A stretch of DNA of 64,000 nucleotides from Prevotellaceae bacterium UBA1746 (GCA_002314875.1 DCHS01000005.1:6635-70634); one strand, 5' to 3'. Counted from the first letter of the stretch, positions 41,951 to 51,053 are shown. The notes: generated by a model not told the origin, from the sequence alone. Program-made: numbers and translations.

Positions 41951-43125
41951 GCTGAAAACGGTGTCACTAAGCGCTGGTAAAGCGCCTGGCACTCCTCTTC
42001 TGACAATCCGCAGGCTATGATGTAATCGTGGGCGGCTTGTTGGAAGTTGACGGTTGAAGGAGAGATATCATCCCAATTAATGGTGTCATACTTACCGACC
42101 TTTGAGTAGTTTGCCGTCATCCAAATCACACGGTCTATGGCCAACATTCGTCGAAGTTCGTATGATTCCGAACCTTTCTCCACACCATAGAAATTGTAGA
42201 AGGTCGTCAGGTAGTCATCGGTGATTTCCTGGTAGGTTGCTCCTGCAAGGGCTTCAAGAAGCATGGACACGAAACCGCAGCGATCCTTCCCTTCGTTACA
42301 ATGCACAAGATATGGAGGTTCATGGCTGATCATGAAGCGCAGTCCCTCAGTCAACTTCTGCATAAAAGCAGGCGAGAAAGTATCGCTGTTAAGACCGAGC
42401 GCAATCGTCTGGTCATTCTTCACAAGATTCAGGCAATAGGGCGAATTGAAATCCGGGCGCTCGCTATAAGTCTGTATTTTTTCGGGGGTATCAGCAAGGT
42501 CAATCTCCGTCTTGATTCCTACAGCTTCAGCAAGTTGGTCAGCATAAGTACAACGCGCCGGATTGCTCTTAGGGTTAAGCGGATTGCTCGAGCGAAAAAG
42601 CACGCCATGCGCCATGCCAGTTGTCCTGATTTCCCGGAAATTGGCAAAACGTTCTGGTGTTCCGTATTTAGAATATATAGTGTCATAGACAGAGTGCAGC
42701 ACTTCATATCTGTCCAGATAGCCACCTTTCTCAACAAGCGTGATGATAATCGTGTCTCCTACCTGACTGCCAATACGTTCAGCGAAGCATCCCCCCATCA
42801 TATTGACGGAGAGATCTTCGGGGTTATTGTTATAATTGCATAAACAGTTCTCAAACATCCCAATCTCGTTAATTCCCGTAGTGAACGGAACAACCATAGA
42901 TATATCCTTCCCTATCTCCACGCGCACGATATCACCATGACTGAATCCCAAGGCAAACATAGCAGGTGGCAGAAAACTCGGATGCGGCTGACCATATTCG
43001 TCCATAAACTCCACATGCCCGGAAATTGTAATCCCCTGGCCATTTTCGGTATTGCCATCGCCGGAACAGGAGACAGCACCCAAAATTACAAAAGAAAGAA
43101 AGAAAAAAAGAAGGATATTTTTCAT
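41944..43125 (-). CDS. Lipoprotein tyrosine phosphatase (Y_phosphatase3-like)
   Basis: A 393-residue lipoprotein (lipobox GAVSC). Residues about 35-150 form a strand-rich N-terminal domain (ISGHVEFMDEYGQPHP, ALGFSHGDIVRVEIG). Residues about 155-390 are a dual-specificity/tyrosine phosphatase domain: the R-T-G-x-x-x-G-x-L-F-R-S-S entry (FREIRTTGMAHGVLFRSS), then the catalytic loop HCNEGKDRCG with nucleophile Cys276 and Arg282. Members of this family dephosphorylate phosphotyrosine or small phosphoesters. An envelope location is implied by the lipobox. Target is unknown. It appears to be a single-gene unit. Confidence 0.83.
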   Translation of the reverse strand: MKNILLFFFLSFVILGAVSCSGDGNTENGQGITISGHVEFMDEYGQPHPSFLPPAMFALGFSHGDIVRVEIGKDISMVVPFTTGINEIGMFENCLCNYNNNPEDLSVNMMGGCFAERIGSQVGDTIIITLVEKGGYLDRYEVLHSVYDTIYSKYGTPERFANFREIRTTGMAHGVLFRSSNPLNPKSNPARCTYADQLAEAVGIKTEIDLADTPEKIQTYSERPDFNSPYCLNLVKNDQTIALGLNSDTFSPAFMQKLTEGLRFMISHEPPYLVHCNEGKDRCGFVSMLLEALAGATYQEITDDYLTTFYNFYGVEKGSESYELRRMLAIDRVIWMTANYSKVGKYDTINWDDISPSTVNFQQAAHDYIIACGLSEEECQALYQRLVTPFSAI

Positions 43126-43242
43126 TAGAATTGTAATATGGCAAAAAAACAGTATAATTTTGCTAAGTGTCTGGTATCAGATTTTTATCTTCTTAAAGAG
43201 TTTTATTCGTATGGGGGTTACTTTATGCCCTAAGTGTTTCAT

Positions 43243-43539
43243 TCATGTCCAGAACTCGTGATAATCATCGTTCTTCACCATATTTCCCGAGCATTTTGGG
43301 CAAGTATGGCCATCCCAAAGACGGAGATCCTGGCTCATACACTGAGGACACAACCGCCCATATTCAGTTTGGAACGACGGCACGACATCGGCGATAACAC
43401 CACCGACGGTGAGGTTCTGGACTGTGCGGCAATCCATACACACCACCTGAGAGATTCTCTGTCCAAAGAATCCCTTTCCCTCGTAGGCCTCGCATTTGTA
43501 GCCACACCCTGGACATTGATACCATACTTTCTGTGCCAT
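43243..43539 (-). CDS. Small zinc-ribbon protein
   Basis: A 98-residue cytoplasmic protein. The ATG at 43539 is chosen because it is followed by AQKVWYQCPGCGYKC and sits directly after a promoter; the longer in-frame extension to 43707 would cross that promoter and is not conserved-looking. It has paired cysteines in CPGC, CMDC, CPQC and CPKC, enough for two zinc ribbons. Such proteins often bind nucleic acid or act as small adaptors; no function is known. The message is probably leaderless or nearly so. Confidence 0.7.
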   Translation of the reverse strand: MAQKVWYQCPGCGYKCEAYEGKGFFGQRISQVVCMDCRTVQNLTVGGVIADVVPSFQTEYGRLCPQCMSQDLRLWDGHTCPKCSGNMVKNDDYHEFWT

Positions 43540-43543
43540 ACCG

Positions 43544-43570
43544 CAAATATACAGTTTTCTTCCCATACCT
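43544..43570 (-). promoter_or_regulatory. Promoter abutting the zinc-ribbon start codon
   Basis: On the minus strand, TTTTGG and TATATTTG (43544-43551) are separated by 19 bases, a good Bacteroidota -33/-7 pair. Only four bases separate the -7 box from the ATG at 43539, so transcription likely starts at or next to the start codon. Confidence 0.6.
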
Positions 43571-43767
43571 CCAAAATTTTTCATAAAAAAGCAAAAAGAG
43601 GACTTCAAATAAACCTCTAAACCTATTGTAATAACGTATTCCAAGTAATTAAATGACAAGTTGCTCCTGGACGTTGGTCGTGAGATGATTGGCCAGTTCG
43701 AAATCAATATACCCGTGAAGCGTGTCGAAAAATTAAATATTTAGATACGCTTTTTAAAATTTTTGCG

Positions 43768-43775
43768 TACCTTTG
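43768..43775 (+). promoter_or_regulatory. -7 box (TACCTTTG) for the first membrane regulator
   Basis: TACCTTTG lies 19 bases before the ATG at 43795. A TATTTAGATAC motif lies about 22 bases further upstream (43736-43746). Confidence 0.6.
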
Positions 43776-43794
43776 CACGCAGAAACAGATACCT

Positions 43795-44967
43795 ATGACA
43801 CACACTGCATATATTCTTTTTTTCACCATCTGCATTCTGGCGCTGGTAGCGTCAGCGGGATATTGGTCCTACAGGTTATGGAGGACAAAGATTAGACACT
43901 GGCAAACATTGACGGTGTTGTATGTCCTGTATGCGCTCTCCATTCTTGCTACAGGAACATTTATCCTCCTCATTTGCAACGAGAAAGACTTCCATGAATC
44001 TTTCTCCGTGAATATGCTGACGCTCGGCATTCTCTACGTGCTCCCCCTAATCTACCTTTTGGTAAAGACAATAACGGAGGTAAAGGTACCCTCAACGCAG
44101 ACGTGTCTATTTCATCTGTTCCCCACTACGATGTATGGCGGTTTCTGCGCCTTCCTGCATTTAAGCTATAGTGCAGAGACCATCATGAATACTCCTTGGA
44201 TGAATCAGGTTGAGGTTATGCTCTATAACTATCTCCTTCTGTTTAACTCCATCATAGGTTCTGCCCTGATTATCCGCGAGGTAATCAAATATAACAGGGA
44301 GGTTGATAGTTATTTTGCGGATCGAAAACAGACAGACTATCCCTGTGTACAAAGGATGTCCCATGCTGCCATGGTCAACAGTGTCATGGTCTATACTACG
44401 GTCCTTTTCTCGTTTTGGGTTTGTATGGATAACTGGCAATTGACGGGCATCATCATCCTGTTTATGTGTGGGATATTAAACTACTTAGGCCGTACGCTGA
44501 CGATGTTCAAAGGCTCCAGGATTCCTGCGGATTACGACTATTCAAAGGACGCACTATCCATCGTGGAGATTGAGGCTTTGGAGAATAAATTCAGGCAGGC
44601 CAAAGCACTGATAGCAGCGGAGAACGCGACGGCAAATATCAGTATGATTATCAAGGAATGGACAGAAGCGAAGAATCCCTCTTATCTCAAAACGGGTATT
44701 ACGCTCACCGAGGCTGCCTATGAAATGCGTATCCCGGCCTCTATCCTCAGCAACTATATCAACAAGACACTGGATATGAATTTCAATCAGTGGATCAACA
44801 GTTTCCGCTTGAAACATGTCAAGTATCTCCTGATTACGACGAACAAGACGCTGGACGAAATCGCCGCCGCCTCAGGTTTCGCCACCCGTAACCTTCTATC
44901 TCGAACCTTCAAGGTACATGAGGGCATCACACCTTCAGAATTCAGAAGTAAGAAGAAAGGTTCATAA
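43795..44967 (+). CDS. Membrane-anchored AraC-type regulator
   Basis: A 390-residue protein with six or seven hydrophobic segments in residues 1-245 and a cytoplasmic C-terminal AraC-type DNA-binding domain at about 300-388. The two helix-turn-helix units are visible: GITLTEAAYEMRIPASILSNYI and TLDEIAAASGFATRNLLSRTF. Between them and the membrane part lies a helical linker. The design suggests a one-component sensor in the inner membrane that responds to an envelope signal. It is followed 38 bases later by a related gene at 45006. The target is unknown; the secreted-protein operon at 46194-50557 is a positional candidate. Confidence 0.85.
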   Translation: MTHTAYILFFTICILALVASAGYWSYRLWRTKIRHWQTLTVLYVLYALSILATGTFILLICNEKDFHESFSVNMLTLGILYVLPLIYLLVKTITEVKVPSTQTCLFHLFPTTMYGGFCAFLHLSYSAETIMNTPWMNQVEVMLYNYLLLFNSIIGSALIIREVIKYNREVDSYFADRKQTDYPCVQRMSHAAMVNSVMVYTTVLFSFWVCMDNWQLTGIIILFMCGILNYLGRTLTMFKGSRIPADYDYSKDALSIVEIEALENKFRQAKALIAAENATANISMIIKEWTEAKNPSYLKTGITLTEAAYEMRIPASILSNYINKTLDMNFNQWINSFRLKHVKYLLITTNKTLDEIAAASGFATRNLLSRTFKVHEGITPSEFRSKKKGS

Positions 44968-45005
44968 AAGGTTTATAGAGTTTATAAGGTTTATAAAGGT
45001 TTATT

Positions 45006-46058
45006 ATGTATCCCATCATATCATATACCATACATATCACGGCATGCTTAGTGATTGCTGCTACCTTGCTGTTCCAGAAGCGGGAGAACAAAAGTTTCTC
45101 CTACAGCTACTATAAAATCATCTGGACTTTGGGACTGATCTTATTGATCAACGTCCCAAACGATTGCGTGATGCTCTATTTCCAAGTCAACAGTTTTGAC
45201 AATGCTCTGCTCTACCCTGTCTTTGTGCCTTTCGTGCAGATTTTGGGACTCGGAGTTCTTTTCTATGTCTTTCAGTTGCTACTGTGTACAACATCCTCCA
45301 TGCTCTATTACCAACGTATTGCAGCATGGACTTTCGTTCTTATCGGACTGGCGCACCCCATTCTTCTCGTTATCTATGACCGTCCGGAACTGTCTGATGC
45401 ACAATCCTTATGGGAAAGTTACAGATTGTTCCTCGAAACGGATATCAATACAACGTACCAAGTCCTGCTCTATGTGTCAGGATTTATCTACCTTACGATA
45501 TGTATAACGAATCTGGTACTCTTTTTATATTATTATTATATTTGGTACCATTTTCAGAAACAGAAGCAGAATCTGCGAATTGTTTTGGAGGTCATCTCAA
45601 TGGTCCTCATCCCTATAGTTGCCTTAATTGTCGTCAACATCATTTGTCTGTTCGTTGATTTCGAATACTATACCATTCTCCCCGTTTGGGCTGCCGTCTT
45701 TGTGACATTAGCCATCTATCTTCTAAACCATAAGGAACGGATAATTGAGCTTACCAAAGAATCTGTCCGTATGCAGATGGAATATAACGGTGCCAAGGCT
45801 ATCTATAATAAATCCCTGAAGGCCCTCACGCCTGAGGAGAATCTTCATCGTCGTGAGCACCAGATTATCCGCAAAGTCCTCAGTGACTGGGCCGAGAGTG
45901 ATGACCGTCCCTATGCTAATCCGTCCTTAACCATCCAGACTCTTTCCCAAGAATCAGGCATTCCCGGCCCTGCCATTACCAAGTATCTTCACACCACCTA
46001 CGGCCTCTCCTTCTATAATTACATCAGTTATCTTAACGAGAGAGGGGAGAAGAACTAA
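45006..46058 (+). CDS. Truncated membrane AraC-type regulator paralogue
   Basis: A 350-residue protein with seven or so hydrophobic segments (residues 1-245) and a C-terminal cytoplasmic part that matches the neighbour's domain only up to the first helix-turn-helix (SLTIQTLSQESGIPGPAITKYL, then YNYISYLNERGEKN and stop). The second helix-turn-helix and recognition helix are missing. It may be a decayed regulator, or a partner that dimerises with the product of 43795-44967 without binding DNA fully. It lies in the same orientation and probably the same transcript. Confidence 0.75.
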   Translation: MYPIISYTIHITACLVIAATLLFQKRENKSFSYSYYKIIWTLGLILLINVPNDCVMLYFQVNSFDNALLYPVFVPFVQILGLGVLFYVFQLLLCTTSSMLYYQRIAAWTFVLIGLAHPILLVIYDRPELSDAQSLWESYRLFLETDINTTYQVLLYVSGFIYLTICITNLVLFLYYYYIWYHFQKQKQNLRIVLEVISMVLIPIVALIVVNIICLFVDFEYYTILPVWAAVFVTLAIYLLNHKERIIELTKESVRMQMEYNGAKAIYNKSLKALTPEENLHRREHQIIRKVLSDWAESDDRPYANPSLTIQTLSQESGIPGPAITKYLHTTYGLSFYNYISYLNERGEKN

Positions 46059-46148
46059 CTACATTTACAATTTTAAGATTTACAATGTACAATTACCGTG
46101 CGGGAGAGGTAATTAAGAATTTTGAATTAAGACCATGCGGACGAAGGA

Positions 46149-46192
46149 GTCCCGGCCCGTTCCTCGTTTCGGAGGAACAGGCCGGGACTTAC
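46149..46192. terminator. Bidirectional terminator between convergent units
   Basis: GTCCCGGCC-GTTCCTC (46149-46165) pairs with GAGGAAC-GGCCGGGAC (46172-46188) around a short loop, one of the strongest stems in the window, followed by TTACTTTACTTT. Confidence 0.75.
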
Positions 46193-46193
46193 T

Positions 46194-47921
46194 TTACTTT
46201 CGTACGGGACGAACACTGTAACCCCAACAACGGAAGTGTTCTTCACGTCCAAGATGTTCCGAAGAGTCGACGACGCTCGTATAGAACACCAGGTGGTGCG
46301 CATAGTTGTTGTCCCCTCCGATTGAACGGGACCAATAGTTGCCCGATTTATCGGAAATGGAGTAATCTGTTCCTAAGCGCTCGCCCGCTGATGGCAGGAA
46401 GATAGAATTACCGTTCACCTTGCTCACAACCAATTTGCCTCTGACTCCATTTACTTCCGACCAGGTGATCGTGGTGTATTTGCTGTCGAGAAGTTCGTTA
46501 ATCTGGGCTTTGCTCGGCATCTGCCAGTCATCGCCCCAATTTACGGTTGCAGCATCGTCTTCAGGAAGGAGTACTCTCTCACCACCATTTAAATGGTACT
46601 TCTTGAAATTTGGATAATAAGGATCTTTGGTGGGTATGGCGTCAAAATATGAATTCCAAAAATATCCCGCCGACTTGCCCTCGCGCCACTTCTTGCAAAT
46701 CAGATCTTGTGAATGTCCTTCAGTGTAATAAGGCACTGTCTCGCCCCAGGCAAAATAGTCACCGAATTCCTCCGGATAATTTGCACCAACATTATTGGTC
46801 GCCCAGAGGGTGCCTGAAGGAAGACCAAGGTCAACATACAGGTCTCTGATATTTACGATACAGATAGCGATTACTTCGCTACCATCGTTCGCTATTGCGG
46901 AAATGGAGGCATATCCCTTGCCTACTGCGGTGACAAGACCTTCTGCGCTTACCGTTGCCACGCTCTCATCACTGCTTGACCAGGTTACACCATAATTCTT
47001 AGCGTCAGCAGGCTCAATGATAGCGGTAAGAGGTAAGGTTTCCGTAACCTTAAATTCTTCGTAAGAATTAGAAAGCGTAATCGAGGTTATAGAAGCAGAT
47101 CTCTTCTCAACGCGAACGGGGCGGACACTTCGACCGCAGTAGCGGTAGTTGCTGCTCCTGCCGATGGAACTCGAAGTGAAGTTCAGAATGAACGCGTTGG
47201 AGGGATTCGATGTATTCGTCGTATTGAGCGAACAAGACCAATAGGAGCCGTAAAAGCCGGCACTTTTGAGCCCATCAGAGTTGCGATAGCCTCCTGCGGG
47301 CAGGAAGATAGACTTTGAAGGATATTTCCTGCTCGTTATCTTTCTACCTTTAACACCATTTACTGTCGTCCACTCGGTATTGGTATTGTTGCTGTTGAGA
47401 AGTTCTTCTATCTGGGCTTTGCTCGGCATCTGCCACTCACTGCCCCAATTAAAGGTGGCGGCATCGTCAGCGGATTCGAGTTCGGTCAAGGCATCAGTAA
47501 AGCCACAAAAGCCATAATTACTCAGGCTACAGTACTTCGTCAGTGTATAAGAGGAACTTTTGCAGAGGCTGTAGGAGGACCAAGAGTAATCATTGTCCGC
47601 CTTAGGTCTTACCTCGCCCCAGGCAAAGTAATCACCATATTCCTCGGGACTGCCTGCACCGACATTACAAGTCGCCCAGAGCGTACCAGATGGAAGGCCA
47701 AGGTCAACCCATTCGTGCTCTTCACCATCTTTATAGATAAATTTGTTACTATCGAAGAAAAAACTGCTCTCTCTGTTATTCAGCAAATCATCGGTAAGAA
47801 CAGATACATCCTCGATAGATATTTTTCCGTCCCTGTTCATATCACCGACAAGAATCTCCTGTTGTGCAAAGGCACTACAATACATTCCAAATGCTGCCAA
47901 CAGCAATATATATTTCTTCAT
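46194..47921 (-). CDS. Secreted FISUMP/Big_2 modular protein with dockerin-like EF-hand
   Basis: A 575-residue secreted protein (signal ending CSAFAQ). Residues about 23-45 hold one dockerin-like calcium loop (GDMNRDGKISIEDVSVLTD). Residues about 69-270 are a FISUMP-type domain (VDLGLPSGTLWATCNVG ... EEYGDYFAWGE ... GGSEWQMPS-like ... VRPVR). Residues about 275-350 are a Big_2 immunoglobulin-like domain (VTWSSSDESVATVSAEG). Residues about 358-575 are a second FISUMP-type domain. It starts 35 bases after the stop of the similar 866-residue protein, so the two form an operon. Role unknown; such proteins are extracellular and may be adhesins or scaffold elements. Confidence 0.8.
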   Translation of the reverse strand: MKKYILLLAAFGMYCSAFAQQEILVGDMNRDGKISIEDVSVLTDDLLNNRESSFFFDSNKFIYKDGEEHEWVDLGLPSGTLWATCNVGAGSPEEYGDYFAWGEVRPKADNDYSWSSYSLCKSSSYTLTKYCSLSNYGFCGFTDALTELESADDAATFNWGSEWQMPSKAQIEELLNSNNTNTEWTTVNGVKGRKITSRKYPSKSIFLPAGGYRNSDGLKSAGFYGSYWSCSLNTTNTSNPSNAFILNFTSSSIGRSSNYRYCGRSVRPVRVEKRSASITSITLSNSYEEFKVTETLPLTAIIEPADAKNYGVTWSSSDESVATVSAEGLVTAVGKGYASISAIANDGSEVIAICIVNIRDLYVDLGLPSGTLWATNNVGANYPEEFGDYFAWGETVPYYTEGHSQDLICKKWREGKSAGYFWNSYFDAIPTKDPYYPNFKKYHLNGGERVLLPEDDAATVNWGDDWQMPSKAQINELLDSKYTTITWSEVNGVRGKLVVSKVNGNSIFLPSAGERLGTDYSISDKSGNYWSRSIGGDNNYAHHLVFYTSVVDSSEHLGREEHFRCWGYSVRPVRK

Positions 47922-47956
47922 GATTTTACGATATTTTCGAGTGTTGTAGAAACCAA

Positions 47957-50557
47957 TTATTTATTTTGAGCACGTACGGGACGAATGGTATACCCATAGC
48001 AGCGATCAGGGAATTCCGTACAGCTAAGAGGCGAAATGTCCAAGGTTTTCGCACCATCTGGGTCCGACCAATAAATTTTGTTACACCAGTAGAGTCCGAT
48101 GGTACCAACATCGATGAGCGCCTCATCGACACGATAGCCTGCAGCGGGTAGGAAAATAGAATTACCGTTTTTCTTACTCGTATACAATCTGCCATAAACA
48201 CCATTAAGTGTAGTCCATTCAGATATGGTGTTATCGCTGCTCTTAAGCTCTTTAACTTGGTTTTCGCTTGGCATCTGCCAGTCTTCGCCCCAATTCTCGG
48301 TTGCAGCATCATCTTCAGGAAGGAGTACTCTCTCACCACCATTATTATCGTACTTCTTATATTTCGAGTCACTTATGTAGTCAAAATATGATTTCCAATT
48401 ATACCCCGTCTTGTTCTCGCGCCAACTTGAGCAAGGGTTATCTTGTGAATGGCCTTTGGTGTAATAAGGCACCGTCTCGCCCCAGCCAAAATAGTCTCCG
48501 TATTCCTCCGGACTGGTTGCACCGATGTTGCAAGTGGCCCAAAGAGTGCCTGAAGGAAGACCAAGATTTACATATTCTCTGGTATCGTAATTGGTTTCCT
48601 TCACAATGATGGTACAAGAAGCAGATATACTGCTGTCATCGTTCAATGTTGCGGTAATGACGGCCTTGCCTAAGGCGACTGCTGTGACGGTACCATCTGC
48701 GCTTACAGTTGCCACACTTTCGTCACTGCTGGACCAGGTTACACTCTTATTTGTCGCTTCAAAGGGCCTTACGACAGCGGCAAGAGCTAATGTATTACCA
48801 ATCCACATATTTGCCTTAGATTTAGAAAGACTCATCGAGGTTGCTGTAATAGTTCTCTTCACTACAAGTACGGGACGGACAAGGTTGCCACAGAAGCGGT
48901 TGGTGCTGCCCCAGGAAAATTCGTTCATATCGAATCTCTGACTGTATGCGCCCCAAGACATTGTCTTATCCAACGAACGGGACCAGTAATAACCTTCGAG
49001 ACCGGCACTACAGAGCATTTCCTCATCGAAATAGCCTGCAGCAGGCAGGAAAATTGACCTGCCGGTGAATCCGTGTGTCTTACTCTTTATCAACATGCCT
49101 TTGACACCGTTGAGCGTAGTCCATTCGGATTCGGTGCTATTGTCGTCGCAAAGTTCCACTATTTGGTCATGGCTCGGCATCTGCCACTTACTACCCCAGT
49201 TTGCAGTGGCAGCATCATCCTCGGGAAGAAGCTCAGTCATACCACCATCATTATAGTACTTATTGAAGTTTTCGCTGCTGCCATTAACAGCGTCAAAATA
49301 GGTACGCCAACTATATATAGATCTTGATGCTGTCTCACCCCACGCAAAGTAGTCGCCGCATTCCTCGGGACTGCTTGCGCCGACGTTGCATGTCGCCCAG
49401 AGCGTGCCGCTGGGAAGACCAAGGTCAACATATTCCTTGGTATCGGTATTCGGGAGCATGACAACGACGGAACAGGTAGCGGAAACCCCACTGCCACCGT
49501 TCGCGGTTGCAGTAATGACAGCCTTTCCTGCAGCGACAGCGGTGACGACACCATCCGCGTTTACTGTTGCCACACTTTCGTCACTGCTGGACCAGGTCAC
49601 ACTGTAATCTGTAGCGGCAGCAGGTTCAATGGTCGTGGTGAGAATTGCTGTCTCACCAATATTCAATATTGCCACAGAACGAGAAAGGGTAATGCCGGTC
49701 ACCTGAGAATAAGGAGCAACACGCACCGGGCGTACGCTTACACCATTGTAACGAAGGGTAACATCACTGACGACGTTGTCTGAAGTGAAGCGCATATTCT
49801 GCGCGTAGTTTGAACGGTTTTCGATCGAACGGGTCCAATAATAGCCATATTCGCTGCTCCCTTCATCGCTGGCCGCATAGTGACGTATGCCTGCAGCGGG
49901 CATAAAGATGAACTGGTCGGTGTAGCCTGGTACCACACTCGTTATCAACAAGCCATAGACACCATTGAGTGTAGTCCACTCGGTCTTGGTGTTCTTACTG
50001 TCAAGAAGTTCATCAATCTGGGCTTTGCTCGGCATCTGCCACTCACTGCCCCAATTATAGGTGGCAGCGTCGTCAGCGGATTCGAGTTCGTCCTTGCCGT
50101 CACCGATGAAGTTACCGTTTTCGTACCAGCAAGCTGAGCTTGAACCATCAGCAATCTGGTACTTATTAATATAATCCGCACCTGACTTGCCCTCGGTCAT
50201 CCACTTGTATGTTGACCAATAGTATCGGTTATCTGCATGAGGTTTCACCTCACCCCAGGCAAAATGGTCACCATATTCCTCGGGCTTGCTTGCACCAACA
50301 TTATAGGTAGCCCAGAGCGTACCAGAAGGAAGGCCGAGATTAACCCATTCGTGACTTTCACCATCTCTGGAGTAAATGACCTTACCATTGATGACGAATT
50401 TTGTCTCCCTGTTATGGAGCAAATTATCGGCAAGAATATCAACGTCTTCCTGCGTGATTTTTCCGTCCCTGTTCAAATCTCCGATAAGAACTTCTTGTTG
50501 GGCAAAGGCACTACAAGACATTCCGATTGCTGCCACCAACAATAAAAATTTCTTCAT
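47957..50557 (-). CDS. Secreted FISUMP/Big_2 modular protein, three-module paralogue
   Basis: An 866-residue secreted protein (signal ending CSAFAQ). Order: one dockerin-like EF-hand (GDLNRDGKITQEDVDILAD, residues about 26-44), FISUMP 1 (about 71-282), Big_2 (about 286-365), FISUMP 2 (about 372-560), Big_2 (about 567-650), FISUMP 3 (about 659-866). Each FISUMP begins V(D/N)LGLPSGTLWAT and ends with a VRPVR-type strand. It is the first gene of a minus-strand pair with the shorter paralogue. The repeated DNA (for example the segment coding VTWSSSDESVATV) offers many sites for recombination between copies. No enzymatic motif was seen. Confidence 0.82.
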   Translation of the reverse strand: MKKFLLLVAAIGMSCSAFAQQEVLIGDLNRDGKITQEDVDILADNLLHNRETKFVINGKVIYSRDGESHEWVNLGLPSGTLWATYNVGASKPEEYGDHFAWGEVKPHADNRYYWSTYKWMTEGKSGADYINKYQIADGSSSACWYENGNFIGDGKDELESADDAATYNWGSEWQMPSKAQIDELLDSKNTKTEWTTLNGVYGLLITSVVPGYTDQFIFMPAAGIRHYAASDEGSSEYGYYWTRSIENRSNYAQNMRFTSDNVVSDVTLRYNGVSVRPVRVAPYSQVTGITLSRSVAILNIGETAILTTTIEPAAATDYSVTWSSSDESVATVNADGVVTAVAAGKAVITATANGGSGVSATCSVVVMLPNTDTKEYVDLGLPSGTLWATCNVGASSPEECGDYFAWGETASRSIYSWRTYFDAVNGSSENFNKYYNDGGMTELLPEDDAATANWGSKWQMPSHDQIVELCDDNSTESEWTTLNGVKGMLIKSKTHGFTGRSIFLPAAGYFDEEMLCSAGLEGYYWSRSLDKTMSWGAYSQRFDMNEFSWGSTNRFCGNLVRPVLVVKRTITATSMSLSKSKANMWIGNTLALAAVVRPFEATNKSVTWSSSDESVATVSADGTVTAVALGKAVITATLNDDSSISASCTIIVKETNYDTREYVNLGLPSGTLWATCNIGATSPEEYGDYFGWGETVPYYTKGHSQDNPCSSWRENKTGYNWKSYFDYISDSKYKKYDNNGGERVLLPEDDAATENWGEDWQMPSENQVKELKSSDNTISEWTTLNGVYGRLYTSKKNGNSIFLPAAGYRVDEALIDVGTIGLYWCNKIYWSDPDGAKTLDISPLSCTEFPDRCYGYTIRPVRAQNK

Positions 50558-50583
50558 TTTTTTGTTTTTTCTAATTTCGGGCG

Positions 50584-50591
50584 CAAATTTA
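50584..50591 (-). promoter_or_regulatory. -7 box (TAAATTTG) for the FISUMP operon
   Basis: The box lies about 27 bases upstream of the ATG at 50557. A palindrome containing CTAAATATTATATATTTAG (50624-50642) sits just upstream, where an activator could bind. Confidence 0.6.
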
Positions 50592-50938
50592 CGAACAAAA
50601 GAGCTACGAAGGTGTACCTAAATATTATATATTTAGATACATTTTATAAGAATAGGAGTTTTATCGCCAAATCACTTAAACTTTCTACCGATATATTTGA
50701 AAGAGTATTAATTGATTTCGAACTTTTAACCAATCTTTCCTTAAAACACAACCAGAGACTAGGATACAGAGATACTATCTAAAGGCAGTTCTCGCACTTC
50801 CAACCTTCTGATATACAGTTACAATCGTAATAATAGTATCGATTTGTAGAATCAGGTACTTTGAGAAACAAATCAAAAATCAAGTACGGGTATCCGAATA
50901 ATAACACTTCGGATACCCAACTTTTATATAAATATAAC
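50592..50938. other. Divergent intergenic region with operator-like palindromes
   Basis: No gene was found. It contains the palindrome at 50624-50642 and a perfect 11-bp inverted repeat GGGTATCCGAA (50888-50898) / TTCGGATACCC (50908-50918), which covers the expected -33 region of the promoter at 50939. Confidence 0.55.
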
Positions 50939-50946
50939 TAAATTTG
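50939..50946 (+). promoter_or_regulatory. -7 box (TAAATTTG) for the lipoprotein at 51054
   Basis: TAAATTTG lies 107 bases upstream of the ATG. The inverted repeat at 50888-50918 ends 20 bases before it. Confidence 0.55.
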
Positions 50947-51053
50947 CGCGCTGTAACTAAAAATAGATACATACGAGCTTTTTTAAAAAATTAACCGAAG
51001 AAAGAACAATTACCGAAAAAGTAATAAAAAGCAAAAAAATAATTACCAAAAAA

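Noticed and set aside
46194..50557. Cellulosome-type dockerin system
   Set aside because: Only one EF-hand-like loop is present per protein and no cohesin domain was seen in the window, so a cellulosome is not supported.
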